Shown: one piece after another, positions 15,998-24,878 of the stretch
Numbering within the stretch: the stretch's first letter is position 1
How the letters are laid out: the number at the start of each line of letters is the position of its first letter
Assembly: GCF_017301735.1 (NCBI RefSeq)
Contig: NZ_CP071090.1
Span: 12,817,001 to 12,881,000, forward strand
Origin: Pyxidicoccus parkwaysis
GTDB lineage: Bacteria; Myxococcota; Myxococcia; Myxococcales; Myxococcaceae
Reading direction: 5' to 3'
DNA: 64,000 nucleotides
Translations under genes and position numbers: made by a program
Notes under the pieces: generated by a model
Database searches by the model: none
The model's input: the letters and a program-made list of their open reading frames with translations, nothing else
Told to the model about the DNA's origin: nothing

Positions 15998-17101
15998 ATG
16001 CGCATCGTCATCCTCGGCCTGTCGATGACGTCGTCCTGGGGCAACGGGCACGCCACCATCTTCCGGGAGCTCGTGCGCGAAATGGTGCGCCGAGGGCACG
16101 ACGTGCTCTTCCTGGAGCGGGACATGCCCTGGTTCGCGGCCCACCGCGACCTGCCGCTTCCTCCCTGGGGCCGCACGGAGCTGTACCAGGACCTGGCGGA
16201 CCTGAGTGACCGCTTCACGCAGGACGTGCGTGACGCGGACCTCGTGGTGGTGGGCTCGTACGTGCCACAGGGCGTGGAGGTGGGCCGCTGGGTGCAGGCC
16301 ACCACGCGCGGCATCCCGGCCTTCTATGACCTCGACACGGCGGTGACGCTGGCGAAGCTGGCGCGCAGCGACTTCGAGTACCTCTCTCCGGACCTCATCC
16401 CCGGCTACCGCCTCTACCTGTCTGTCATCGGCGGCCCCATGCTGAGGCGCATCGAGCGCGAGCTGGGCTCGCCGGCCGCCCGCGCGCTCTACCGCGGCGT
16501 GGACCCGGAGCTGTACCTGCCCCGGCCGAGCGCCGACAGCTGGGACCTGGGCTACCTGGGCACGTACGGCGCGGACCGGCAGCCCACGCTGGAGCGGCTG
16601 ATGCTGGAGGCCGCGCGCGTCTGGAGGACCGGACGCTTCGTCGTCGCGGGCCCCCAATATCCAGCGGTGGTGCGGTGGACCTCCAACGTGGAGCGCGTGC
16701 AGCACCTGTCACCGTCACAGCACCCGGAGTTCTACGGCGCGCAGCGCTTCACGCTGAGCATCACGCGCGCGGACCGGGTGCTGGCGGGGTACTCACCCGG
16801 CGCGCGCCTCTTCGAGGCCGCCGCGTGCGGCGTACCCATCATCAGCGACGTGTGGAACGGAGTGGAGAGCGTCTTCGTGCCCGGAGAGGAAATCCTCCTC
16901 GCGCGCACGGCGAAGGACACGCTCGGCTACCTGCGGGACTTGTCGGAGGAGGACCGCCGCACGCTGGGCGCGAAGGCCCGGGCGCGGGTGCTGGCCGAGC
17001 ACACGTCGGCCCACCGGGCCCTGGCCGTGGAGCAGTACGCACGCGAGGCCAGCAGTGGCGCCGCGGCAGCGGGGACACCGGTGGAGAGGCTCATCGTGTA
17101 G
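15998..17101 (+). CDS. CgeB-like glycosyltransferase (GT-B fold)
   Basis: 367 aa. MRIVILGLSMTSSWGNGHATIFRELVREMVRRGHDV is the first Rossmann half of a GT-B enzyme with an SxxxxGHA glycine loop. The nucleotide-sugar half contains LYRGVDPELYLP, LGYLGTYGADRQPTLERLM and FEAAACGVPIISDVWNGVESVFVPGEEILLA, as in CgeB/spore-coat type glycosyltransferases (DUF3880 neighbours). ATG 15998 has GGAGG 8 nt upstream; an earlier GTG/ATG pair at 15980-15983 is less likely. It is followed 35 bp later by UDP-glucose dehydrogenase, consistent with polysaccharide synthesis. Confidence 0.83.
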   Translation: MRIVILGLSMTSSWGNGHATIFRELVREMVRRGHDVLFLERDMPWFAAHRDLPLPPWGRTELYQDLADLSDRFTQDVRDADLVVVGSYVPQGVEVGRWVQATTRGIPAFYDLDTAVTLAKLARSDFEYLSPDLIPGYRLYLSVIGGPMLRRIERELGSPAARALYRGVDPELYLPRPSADSWDLGYLGTYGADRQPTLERLMLEAARVWRTGRFVVAGPQYPAVVRWTSNVERVQHLSPSQHPEFYGAQRFTLSITRADRVLAGYSPGARLFEAAACGVPIISDVWNGVESVFVPGEEILLARTAKDTLGYLRDLSEEDRRTLGAKARARVLAEHTSAHRALAVEQYAREASSGAAAAGTPVERLIV

Positions 17102-17136
17102 GGCAGCAGGCAGTGGGGAAGTCACGGGGGGACGTC

Positions 17137-18435
17137 ATGAAGATTGCGGTGGTGGGTACGGGTTACGTGGGGCTCGTGGCGGGGACGTGCTTCGCGGAGT
17201 CGGGGAACGAGGTCACCTGCGTGGACGTGGACGCGCGCAAGGTGCAGGCGCTCCAGGAAGGGCGCATCCCCATCTACGAGCCCGGGTTGGAGGAATTGCT
17301 GCACCGCAACGCCGCCGCGCGGCGGCTGCACTTCACCACCGAGCTGGCCAAGGCCGTGGCCCCCGCGCAGGTGGTCTTCATCGCCGTGGGCACGCCGGAA
17401 GGGGAGAGCGGTGACGCGGACCTCCAGTACGTGCTCTCCGCCGCCGGGGAGATTGGCAAGGCGATGAAGCACTACACGGTGGTGGTGGACAAGAGCACCG
17501 TGCCGGTGGGCACCGCGGACAAGGTCCGCGAGGCCATCCGCGCGGTGACGGACGTGGAGTTCGACGTCGTCTCCAACCCCGAGTTCCTCAAGGAGGGCGC
17601 GGCGCTGGAGGACTTCCTCAAGCCGGACCGCGTCGTCATCGGCACCCACTCCGACAGGGCGCGCAAGCTGATGGGCGAGCTGTACGCGCCCTTCGTCCGC
17701 ACGGAGAACCCCATCCTCTACATGGACACGCGCTCGGCGGAGCTGACGAAGTACGCGGCCAACGCGATGCTGGCCACGCGCATCTCCTTCATGAACGACA
17801 TCTCCGCGCTCTGCGAGAAGGTGGGCGCCGACGTGGAATACGTGCGCAAGGGTCTGGGCTCGGACAAGCGCATCGGCTACCCGTTCCTCCACCCGGGCTG
17901 CGGCTACGGCGGCTCATGCTTCCCCAAGGACGTGAAGGCGCTGGTGGCCACCGCGCGCGACTACGGCCTGGAGCTGGATTTGCTCCGTGCGGTGGAGCGA
18001 ACCAACGCGCGGCAGAAGCGCTCGATGCTGGCGAAGGCGCTGAAGCACTTCGGCGAGCTGGCGGACCGGACGTTCGGCGTGTGGGGCCTGGCCTTCAAGC
18101 CGAAGACGGACGACATGCGCGAGGCCCCCGCGGTGGAGCTCATCGAGGGGCTGCTCGGCAAGGGCGCCCGCGTGCAGGTGTATGACCCGGTGGCGGCGAA
18201 GGTGGCGGAGCGCTACTTCGGCAACCGGGTGCTGTACGCGCCGTCGAGCTACGCGGCGGCGGAGGGCGCGGAGGGACTCTTCCTCGTCACCGAGTGGAAC
18301 GAGTTCCGCAGGCCGGACCTGCGGAAGCTCCGGAGCCTCATGAAGGGACACGTCATCTTCGACGGCCGCAACGTCTTCGACCCGGTGCAGGTGAAGGACG
18401 AAGGCTTCACCTACTACGGCATCGGCCGCTCGTAG
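17137..18435 (+). CDS. ugd: UDP-glucose 6-dehydrogenase
   Basis: 432 aa, full length for the family. MKIAVVGTGYVGLVAG is the NAD-binding start, VVDKSTVPVGTADKV and NPEFLKEGAALEDFLKPDRVVIG are family signatures, and Cys261 in GYGGSCFPKD is the catalytic nucleophile. GVWGLAFKPKTDDMREAP starts the C-terminal UDP-binding domain. It oxidises UDP-glucose to UDP-glucuronate with two NAD+. GGGGGG precedes the ATG. Together with the UDP-xylose synthase upstream it completes a route from UDP-glucose to UDP-xylose. Its stop codon directly abuts the stop of the convergent HEAT gene. Confidence 0.95.
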   Translation: MKIAVVGTGYVGLVAGTCFAESGNEVTCVDVDARKVQALQEGRIPIYEPGLEELLHRNAAARRLHFTTELAKAVAPAQVVFIAVGTPEGESGDADLQYVLSAAGEIGKAMKHYTVVVDKSTVPVGTADKVREAIRAVTDVEFDVVSNPEFLKEGAALEDFLKPDRVVIGTHSDRARKLMGELYAPFVRTENPILYMDTRSAELTKYAANAMLATRISFMNDISALCEKVGADVEYVRKGLGSDKRIGYPFLHPGCGYGGSCFPKDVKALVATARDYGLELDLLRAVERTNARQKRSMLAKALKHFGELADRTFGVWGLAFKPKTDDMREAPAVELIEGLLGKGARVQVYDPVAAKVAERYFGNRVLYAPSSYAAAEGAEGLFLVTEWNEFRRPDLRKLRSLMKGHVIFDGRNVFDPVQVKDEGFTYYGIGRS

Positions 18436-21400
18436 TCAGGCGGGCTTCGCCACCATCTCCCGGGGCGGGAACACGGCCTGCGCGGCGCCGGACACCAGCG
18501 GGGACTCATCCCCCTGGTACCGGGCCAGCCGCGCCAGCCGCTCCGGCGTCCACCCTCGCTTCGGGCCCGCGTCGCGCACGAGGCACCACACGGCCACGCG
18601 CCGTGCCTCCGCGCTCGCGCTTTCGGTGAGCCGCACCTCCACGGCCTCCAGCTCGGCCCCGGGCAGCTTCTCCACCACGCCCCGGCAGGACTCCAGCGCG
18701 TCCGAGTGCAGGTGGCCCGCCTCGCCCATCCGCGCAATCCGCTCGGCCCACTCCACCGCGCCCAGCGCCGCGCCCGCGCACTGCACGCGCAGCGGTGACA
18801 GTCTCGCGTCCTTCGACAGCACGCGCTCCGCCGCGCTCGCCGCCTGCATGTAGCTGGCCCGGGACTTCACGTTCAGCGCCAGCAACTGGCTCAGGGCCAC
18901 GGTCAGCGCGCGCCGGTCGGACGACACCGCGTCCAGCATGCCCTCCAGCCGCTCCAAATCCCGCTCGTCGGAGCGGTGGAGGATGGCGCGCATGGCCGCG
19001 CCCACCTCGTCGTCATACGGCGAGGCCAGCCGCGCCCCGCAGGCGGACAGGAAGGTGCGCTCGGCGTCCTTCACGGCGAGGTACGCCGCGCGCTGGAGCA
19101 GGTCGATGCGGGCCTCCGCCTCGGGCCGGCGCAGCACGCGCCCCAGCAGCGCGGAGAGCTTGCGGTCCGACGTCTCGGTGAGCCGGTCCGCGGGGATGTC
19201 CCCCAGGCGCGAGGCCATGACCCAGTCCGTCCCGTCCACCGCGCGGGCGAAGACGTCCCACGTCGGCGCGCGGTCCAGGTGGTCCCACAGGGCGCGCAGC
19301 ATGGCGATGCGCACGTCGCGGTGCAGCGCCATGCCGTCCAGCTCCAGCAGCCGCGCGTAGGCGGCGTCCGAGCGCAGCTCACCCAGCAGGCGCACCACCT
19401 CCTTGGCCACGGTGACCTTGTTCAGCGGCACGCCGGACAGCAGCGACAGCACGCGCGAGGGAGGCATGCCGTTGAAGGCCCGGCGCAGGCCGTAGATGGC
19501 GATGCGCGCGCGAGCATCCTCCAGGCACCGCAACAGCGTGGGCACGCCCTGGCCCTGGTCGCACCGCGCCATGACACGCAGGGCCTTCTCCTGCACCACG
19601 GGCCGCGAGTCATCCGCGAGCGAGCACAGCTTCTCCATGGGCGCCCAGTCGATGGCCGCCAGCGTCTCGGTGGCCCACAGCAGCGTGGGCGTGTCGCGCT
19701 CGCTGTCCTCGAACATCCGCCCCACCGCGTGCGAGTACGTGGCGCTCTGCTCCGCCGTCCACCGGAAGTAACCGCCGCCGAAGGACAAGAGCCAGCCCGT
19801 CTTCCCCGTCGCGAAGCGGCCGGTGATGACGGGAGCGCTCAGGTAGGGCGTGAGCAAATCCTGCCGCCAGCGGTGCAGGTAGTGGTGCACCACGGGGATG
19901 CAGATGACGCTGGCGTCCGCTTTCAGCAGCGCGGGCATCAGCCGGTCGAAGGCGCGCCAGTCCTTCTTCCACAGCACGGTGAGCGCGGAATACGACTGGT
20001 TGCCCAGCCGCAGCGCCACGCGCTCCAGGCCCGAGGCGAGCTCGAAGTGGAAGGGCTCGCCGTCCTCCTGCGACGACGCCAGCGAGATGATTTCCGAGTG
20101 CCAGCCGCGGTCGTACCAGCGTCGCACGGTGGTGCCCACCGTCGCCTCGAAGCGCTCGCGGGCGTGCTCGGACATCCACTGGCTGATGCCCAGCGCCAGC
20201 GAGGGCCACGGCGTCTCGTCGCGCACGCCCACCAGCAATTCCGTCAGGTCTGGTACCAGGGCCACGCGCTTGCCCAGGCTCCCCACCAACTGGAGCAGCG
20301 GGACGCCGCTCTCGCGCCGCGCCCAGGACTTCGCGATGTCGAGGATGTGGGGCGCGGCGGTGGACACCTCCTCGTCGGTGAGCTGCTCGCCCAGCCGGCG
20401 GTTGAGGAGGTTGCCGCGCTCCTTCATGAGCGTCGCCAGCCACGTCGCGCCCCAGGCGGGGTCCTTCCCGAAGACGCGCAGCAGCAGCGTCTCCGCGAGC
20501 TGCGCCGTCGTGTACGAGAGGTCCGCCGCGTCGAGCGCGTCACGCAGCATCCGGCCCACGGCCTCGGTGTGCTCGCGGCGCCACACGCTGCGGGGCCACT
20601 GCACGAGCGCGCCCAGCATGGCCCCGCGCACCGGGTCCTGCTCGTTCTTGCGCGCGAGCACCAGGGGCAGGGCGCGGTCCACCAGGGCCGTGTCGTCGGG
20701 GCGCAGGCCGGGGATGGCCAGCAGCGTGGCCAGGGCCGCGCCGCGCGTGTCTCCTTCGGGGTGACCCACGTAGGACTGGAGGACGGACTGCGCCTCGTCC
20801 CAGGGCAGCAGGCGCGCGTAGGGCATGCGCTCGCGCGGGCGGGTGCCCAGGGCCACCACCTCGTTCAGGTGGCGGCGCGCCTCGCGCTCACGCAGCTCCG
20901 TGGGCAGGGCGCGCAGCAGGCCCATGTCGATGATGCCGTCCTTGTTGCGCGCGGCGACGCTCCAGCGCGCGTGGACGCGCTCTCTCACCTGCGCGTCGGG
21001 GATGGAGCGCAACAGCTCCACGCCCCACGTGGGCTCCACGTCCACGGCGGCGCACCATGCGTCCACGACGGTGCGGCGCGCGGACTCGGAGAGCAGGGGG
21101 AGCAGCGTCTTCGCGTCGCCCAGCGAGCTGGGGGCCCGGCGGACGAGCCACGCGAGCGACTCCGTGCTCAGGCGCGGGGCCGCGCGGGCGAACAGCTTCC
21201 AGAAGGCGGTGGCGTGCGAGTGCCGCTGGAGCAGCGCCAGCGCGGCCTCGGGCCGGTGCATCGCGAGCCAGTTCCAGGACGCGGCGTCCGGCTGGATGCG
21301 GCGGGAGAGCAGCAGCTCGAAGAGCACCAGTGCCGCGTCGGGCGCCTGGTCGGCGATGCGCGGCAGGAATATCTGCAGGTCCCTGCGCGTGACGGGGTCG

Positions 21401-21987
21401 GGCTCACCGGGCACGGCACGCAGGCGCTCGGCGAACACCTCCGCGAGGATGTCGGGCGCGTAGCGCGCCAGCCGGTTCCAGAAGCGGTGACTGGGCTTGG
21501 CCAGCGCACGGGCGAGGTGACGGCGGATGGCGCCGGACGTCCCCAGGGGCACGGCGTCCGCGAAGTCGGGCACGCTCTCACGCGAGGCGAGCCAGTCGAG
21601 GTACGCGTCGATGACGCCCAGGCGCCCCTGCCGCACCAGGCCCCGCAGGATGGCGGCCTCGCGCCGCATGGCGTAGGCCATCTTCAGCGCCTCCAGCGCC
21701 TGTGCGTCGTCACAGGCCAGGGGCACCAGGCGGAAGGCCAGCGCGCGGGTACGGCTGGAGGCGTCCGACGTGGCGTGGAGCACGTGGGCGCCGTCGCGCC
21801 GGGTGAACTGCGCGACGAGGGCCAGCCGCCGCTCGTACGCGTCGCCCCGGGAGAGTCCTTCCAGCGCGGCGCTCGTGCCCGGGTCTTCCGGTGCGAGGCG
21901 GCCCAGCTCCACCATCCGACGGACGCGGGCGGTGTGGTGGGTGGAGGACAGCTCGGCACGCAGCTCGGGGAGACGGGTCTCTCGCAT
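18436..21987 (-). CDS. Large HEAT-repeat protein, function unknown
   Basis: 1183 aa, soluble, without a signal or membrane span. It consists of helical repeats rich in Leu, Ala and Arg with HEAT-like pairs throughout (for example EALKMAYAMRREAAILRGLVRQGRLG, VQEKALRVMARCDQGQGVPTLLRCLEDARARIAIYGLRRAF). WLLSFGGGYFRWTAEQSATYSHAVGRMFEDSE is an unusual aromatic stretch near the middle. I chose Met 21987 (MRETRLPELRAEL); an upstream in-frame Met at 22029 is possible. Such scaffolds occur in myxobacteria without a defined role. It ends zero bases from the ugd stop and follows the ClC gene on the same strand by 80 bp. Confidence 0.8.
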   Translation of the reverse strand: MRETRLPELRAELSSTHHTARVRRMVELGRLAPEDPGTSAALEGLSRGDAYERRLALVAQFTRRDGAHVLHATSDASSRTRALAFRLVPLACDDAQALEALKMAYAMRREAAILRGLVRQGRLGVIDAYLDWLASRESVPDFADAVPLGTSGAIRRHLARALAKPSHRFWNRLARYAPDILAEVFAERLRAVPGEPDPVTRRDLQIFLPRIADQAPDAALVLFELLLSRRIQPDAASWNWLAMHRPEAALALLQRHSHATAFWKLFARAAPRLSTESLAWLVRRAPSSLGDAKTLLPLLSESARRTVVDAWCAAVDVEPTWGVELLRSIPDAQVRERVHARWSVAARNKDGIIDMGLLRALPTELREREARRHLNEVVALGTRPRERMPYARLLPWDEAQSVLQSYVGHPEGDTRGAALATLLAIPGLRPDDTALVDRALPLVLARKNEQDPVRGAMLGALVQWPRSVWRREHTEAVGRMLRDALDAADLSYTTAQLAETLLLRVFGKDPAWGATWLATLMKERGNLLNRRLGEQLTDEEVSTAAPHILDIAKSWARRESGVPLLQLVGSLGKRVALVPDLTELLVGVRDETPWPSLALGISQWMSEHARERFEATVGTTVRRWYDRGWHSEIISLASSQEDGEPFHFELASGLERVALRLGNQSYSALTVLWKKDWRAFDRLMPALLKADASVICIPVVHHYLHRWRQDLLTPYLSAPVITGRFATGKTGWLLSFGGGYFRWTAEQSATYSHAVGRMFEDSERDTPTLLWATETLAAIDWAPMEKLCSLADDSRPVVQEKALRVMARCDQGQGVPTLLRCLEDARARIAIYGLRRAFNGMPPSRVLSLLSGVPLNKVTVAKEVVRLLGELRSDAAYARLLELDGMALHRDVRIAMLRALWDHLDRAPTWDVFARAVDGTDWVMASRLGDIPADRLTETSDRKLSALLGRVLRRPEAEARIDLLQRAAYLAVKDAERTFLSACGARLASPYDDEVGAAMRAILHRSDERDLERLEGMLDAVSSDRRALTVALSQLLALNVKSRASYMQAASAAERVLSKDARLSPLRVQCAGAALGAVEWAERIARMGEAGHLHSDALESCRGVVEKLPGAELEAVEVRLTESASAEARRVAVWCLVRDAGPKRGWTPERLARLARYQGDESPLVSGAAQAVFPPREMVAKPA

Positions 21988-22067
21988 GGCGCGAAGGATG
22001 CCCGGCCCCTCGTGTTCCTGACAAACCATGCCCCGTCAGCGCCGGTGGCTCGCCGGGGAGTGGTGAC

Positions 22068-24173
22068 TCAGTGCGACACCTCGGTGGGGCTGACGGGGGC
22101 ATCCCCCTGTGAGTGGGCCTGCGTGTGCTGGGCGAAGAGGAACCGCCGCACTGCGCCCCGGGTGAGCAGGCCACACGTGGGGCTTCCCGGTGGCGAGGTG
22201 ACGGGCAGCGCGTCCACGTCCTCCTGGTCCATGACGCGCAGCGCGTGGGCCAGGTCCTGGTCGGGCGACAGCAGCGGCAGCTTGCGCGCGAGGTCGCTGG
22301 CCACCAGCAGCGGGTACACGGACTCGTCGCGCCACACCTCGCGAAGCTGCTCCACCTGCACGGTGCCGTACACCTGGCCGGCGGTGTCGAGCACGGGCAG
22401 GACGCTCGCCTCGGAGGTGAGGAGCAAATCCGCCAGGGGGCGCAGCGGCGTGCCCGCGGGGACGGGGGGCAGGTTCACCATCACCTGGCGCACCTGCGTG
22501 CCCTCCAGCAGGTCCGCGTCGCTCTGCGGCTTCGGCGCCTTGCGCTCGGTGAGGTAGTGGCAGAGCGCGGAGGCGATGGTGCACGTCACCATCAGCGGGA
22601 GGATGATGTCGTGGTTCCCGCTCAGCTCGTAGAGCATCATCATGCCGGTGAGCGGGGCGCGGTTGAGCGCCGCCAGCGCGCCGCCCATGCCGACGAGCGC
22701 GTAGGCGCCGCTGGGCCCGGTGCTGCTGGGGAAGAAGTAGTGCACCAGCGTGCCGAAGGCGCCGCCCAGCATGGCGCCGATGACGGCCGTGGGGAAGAAG
22801 GTGCCGCCCGAGCCGCCCGAGCCGATGGTGAGCGCGGTGGCCACCAGCTTCAGCACGCACGCGGTGACGAGGAAGACGAAGGACAGCCGGCCCACGGCGG
22901 CCAGGTTGATGAAGTCGTGCCCGCTGCCCCACACCGCGGGGCTGATGAAGGCCAGCGCGCCCGCGCACAGCCCGCCCAGGCCCGCGCGGAACGGCAGCGA
23001 CCTGCCGGCGAGCCACGGGGACAGCCGGCCTCCGCTGCGTCCGTGGAAGAAGTGCTCCACGCCGTGCAGCAGGCGCACGAAGGTGAAGGCCAGCAGGCCG
23101 CAGCCGATGCCCAGCGCCGCGTACGCCAGCACCTCTCCGCCGGAGACGAGCTCATACGGGACGCGGCGGAGCATGCGCGCCTCGCCCAGCACGCCCTGGC
23201 TGACGAGGGTGCCCGTCACGCTGGCGAGGATGATGGGCGAGAAGACGCGCAGCTCGAACTCGCGCAGGATGATTTCCATCGCGAACACCGCGCCGGCGAT
23301 GGGGGCGTTGAAGGACGCGGAGATGCCCGCGCCCGCGCCGCACGCCAGGAGGATGGACAGCTCCCTGCGGCTGAAGCCGAGCACGCGGCCCACGGTGGAT
23401 GCGAAGGCCGCGCCGCCGTAGACGATGGGGCCCTCGCGTCCGGCGGAGCCGCCACTGCCGATGGTGATGGCGGAGGCCACCAGCTTGAGCAGGCCCCGGT
23501 CCGCGGGCACCACGTTGGCGCCGCTCTTCACCGCGCGCACCACCTCCGGCACGCCGTGGCCGTGGGTCTCCGGCTTGTCTCGCAGGAGCCGGCCCACCGC
23601 CATGCCGCCCAGCATGGGGGCCAGCAGCATCAGCCACCAGGGCAAATCCTCCAGCGTCTCGGGGAGGTTGTGCGAGTGGCCGAACACGCTGTTGAGCGCG
23701 GCCAGCGCGACGAGCGGGTAGTAGAGCGACAGCCCGCCCAGCGCCAGGAGGGACAAAAGCCGCAGCCGGCGCTTCACCTCGTCGCGCGGGCCGCCGGGCT
23801 GGATGAAGTGGGCGATGACCAGCGCGCCCAGGGCCAGCGGCGCGCCGACGATGGCGTACTCCGGATGCCAGCGCGCCGAGGAGAACGCCTCCATGAGCGT
23901 GCGGAGCTGGCCCCGGCGCAGCGTGTGCGTCAGCTCGGCGGCGCCGAAGGTGATTCCGCTCATCAGGCCGATGAGGTTGGCGAAGATGCCCGCGGCCAGC
24001 CCGCTGTAGAGCCCCACCACCGCGCCCGCCACCGGCAGCACCGACGGGCCGGGAAGCCGCAGCCGGTTGGAGGCCTGGAGGAGGTCGTGAAGCAGCCGGC
24101 TCATGGCTGCGCGAAGACGGCCCCACAACGCGCGCCTTCGCGCCGCGTCGGGGATGGGGACAGCAAGTTTCAT
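22068..24173 (-). CDS. ClC-family chloride channel/antiporter with C-terminal CBS pair
   Basis: 701 aa. The membrane part carries the ClC signatures GHGVPEVV (GSGIP equivalent), GSGGSAGREGPIV with the gating Glu in REGP, and GGSGGTFFPTAVIGAMLG. ALNRAPLTGMMMLYELSG is also typical. Residues about 550-680 form two CBS domains (VRQVMVNLPPVPAGTPLRPLADLLL and DLARKLPLLSPDQDLAHALRVMDQEDVDALPV), which usually bind adenine nucleotides. ATG 24173 gives a short basic tail before helix 1, with GGGAG upstream. Whether it is a channel or a proton-coupled exchanger cannot be fixed from sequence alone. Confidence 0.92.
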   Translation of the reverse strand: MKLAVPIPDAARRRALWGRLRAAMSRLLHDLLQASNRLRLPGPSVLPVAGAVVGLYSGLAAGIFANLIGLMSGITFGAAELTHTLRRGQLRTLMEAFSSARWHPEYAIVGAPLALGALVIAHFIQPGGPRDEVKRRLRLLSLLALGGLSLYYPLVALAALNSVFGHSHNLPETLEDLPWWLMLLAPMLGGMAVGRLLRDKPETHGHGVPEVVRAVKSGANVVPADRGLLKLVASAITIGSGGSAGREGPIVYGGAAFASTVGRVLGFSRRELSILLACGAGAGISASFNAPIAGAVFAMEIILREFELRVFSPIILASVTGTLVSQGVLGEARMLRRVPYELVSGGEVLAYAALGIGCGLLAFTFVRLLHGVEHFFHGRSGGRLSPWLAGRSLPFRAGLGGLCAGALAFISPAVWGSGHDFINLAAVGRLSFVFLVTACVLKLVATALTIGSGGSGGTFFPTAVIGAMLGGAFGTLVHYFFPSSTGPSGAYALVGMGGALAALNRAPLTGMMMLYELSGNHDIILPLMVTCTIASALCHYLTERKAPKPQSDADLLEGTQVRQVMVNLPPVPAGTPLRPLADLLLTSEASVLPVLDTAGQVYGTVQVEQLREVWRDESVYPLLVASDLARKLPLLSPDQDLAHALRVMDQEDVDALPVTSPPGSPTCGLLTRGAVRRFLFAQHTQAHSQGDAPVSPTEVSH

Positions 24174-24371
24174 TGGGGCTCCCACTAAGCAGGCCCGGGG
24201 TGTGGCTTCAAGTGCCGTGCGTGGGTTGTCGGGCTGGTGGCACTCCACTCCGGGTGTGGGGCGGGTGTCTGCCAGGGGAACGGGCGGGCGTGCTAGGGAC
24301 TGGAGGGCCGGAAGGTGGACGAGGACACCGTCGCGGCGGGACTTCCGGCACCGCCGCGCGAGGGGCATCGC

Positions 24372-24809
24372 ATGCTCAAGCCAGGAGACGTGGCGCCGGA
24401 CTTCACCGTCCGGGACCACACCGGCCGGACGCACCGGCTGGCGGACTACCACGGGAAGAACGTGGTGCTGTGGTTCTACCCGAAGGCGGACACGCCGGGT
24501 TGAACGGCCCAGGGTTGCGGGTTCCGCGACCAGAAGACGCAGTACGACGAGAAGAACGCGGTGATTCTGGGAGTCAGCTTCGACACGTTGGAGGAGAACA
24601 AGGCGTTCGCCGAGAAGTTCGGATTCAACTTCCCGCTGCTGAGTGACACGGACCGGAAGCTGGGGCTCGCCTATGGCGCGTGCGACGACGCGAAGTCGCC
24701 CAATGCGCGCCGGGTGGGCGTCATCATCGGCCCGGACGGGAAGGTGAAGGCGTGGTACCCGAAGGTGGATGCACGCGCCTTCCCGCAGGAGGCGCTGAAG
24801 CAGCTGTGA
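24372..24809 (+). CDS. Selenocysteine PrxQ/BCP-type peroxiredoxin (UGA at 24501 read as Sec)
   Basis: 145 aa if TGA 24501-24503 is decoded as selenocysteine 44. The motif is FYPKADTPG-U-TAQGC-GFRD: Sec replaces the peroxidatic Cys of the PrxQ motif TPGCTxxxC and Cys49 is the resolving residue five positions later. After the UGA the frame continues VILGVSFDTLEENKAFAEKFGFNFPLLSDTDRKLGLAYG and ends in a normal stop at 24809, so this is not a decayed gene. A 7-bp SECIS-like hairpin with a GG-starting loop follows 16 nt after the UGA. The ATG at 24372 (MLKPGDVAPDF) has GAGGGGC upstream. A good intrinsic terminator closes the unit. Likely a cytoplasmic reductase of H2O2 and organic peroxides. Confidence 0.95.
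24513..24531 (+). promoter_or_regulatory. Putative bacterial SECIS hairpin of the PrxQ selenoprotein
   Basis: GGTTGCG (24513-24519) pairs with CGCGACC (24525-24531), seven pairs including one T-G, around the loop GGTTC. The loop begins with GG and starts 16 nt after the UGA, matching known bacterial SECIS geometry. Confidence 0.85.
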
Positions 24810-24837
24810 GGCCGAGCACGCCGCACCCGTGACACCG

Positions 24838-24878
24838 GGGCGCGTCCGGCTTCAGCACCGGGCGCGCCCTTTCTCTCT
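24838..24878 (+). terminator. Intrinsic terminator of the PrxQ selenoprotein gene
   Basis: GGGCGCG-T-CCGG pairs with CCGG-G-CGCGCCC across an 8-nt loop, a 12-bp stem with one T-G wobble, followed on the plus strand by TTTCTCTCT. The T run touches the end of the convergent DUF1223 gene. Confidence 0.85.

Noticed and set aside
24501..24503. Nonsense mutation in the PrxQ gene
   Set aside because: Same reasons as above, with an even better hairpin and the resolving Cys retained.
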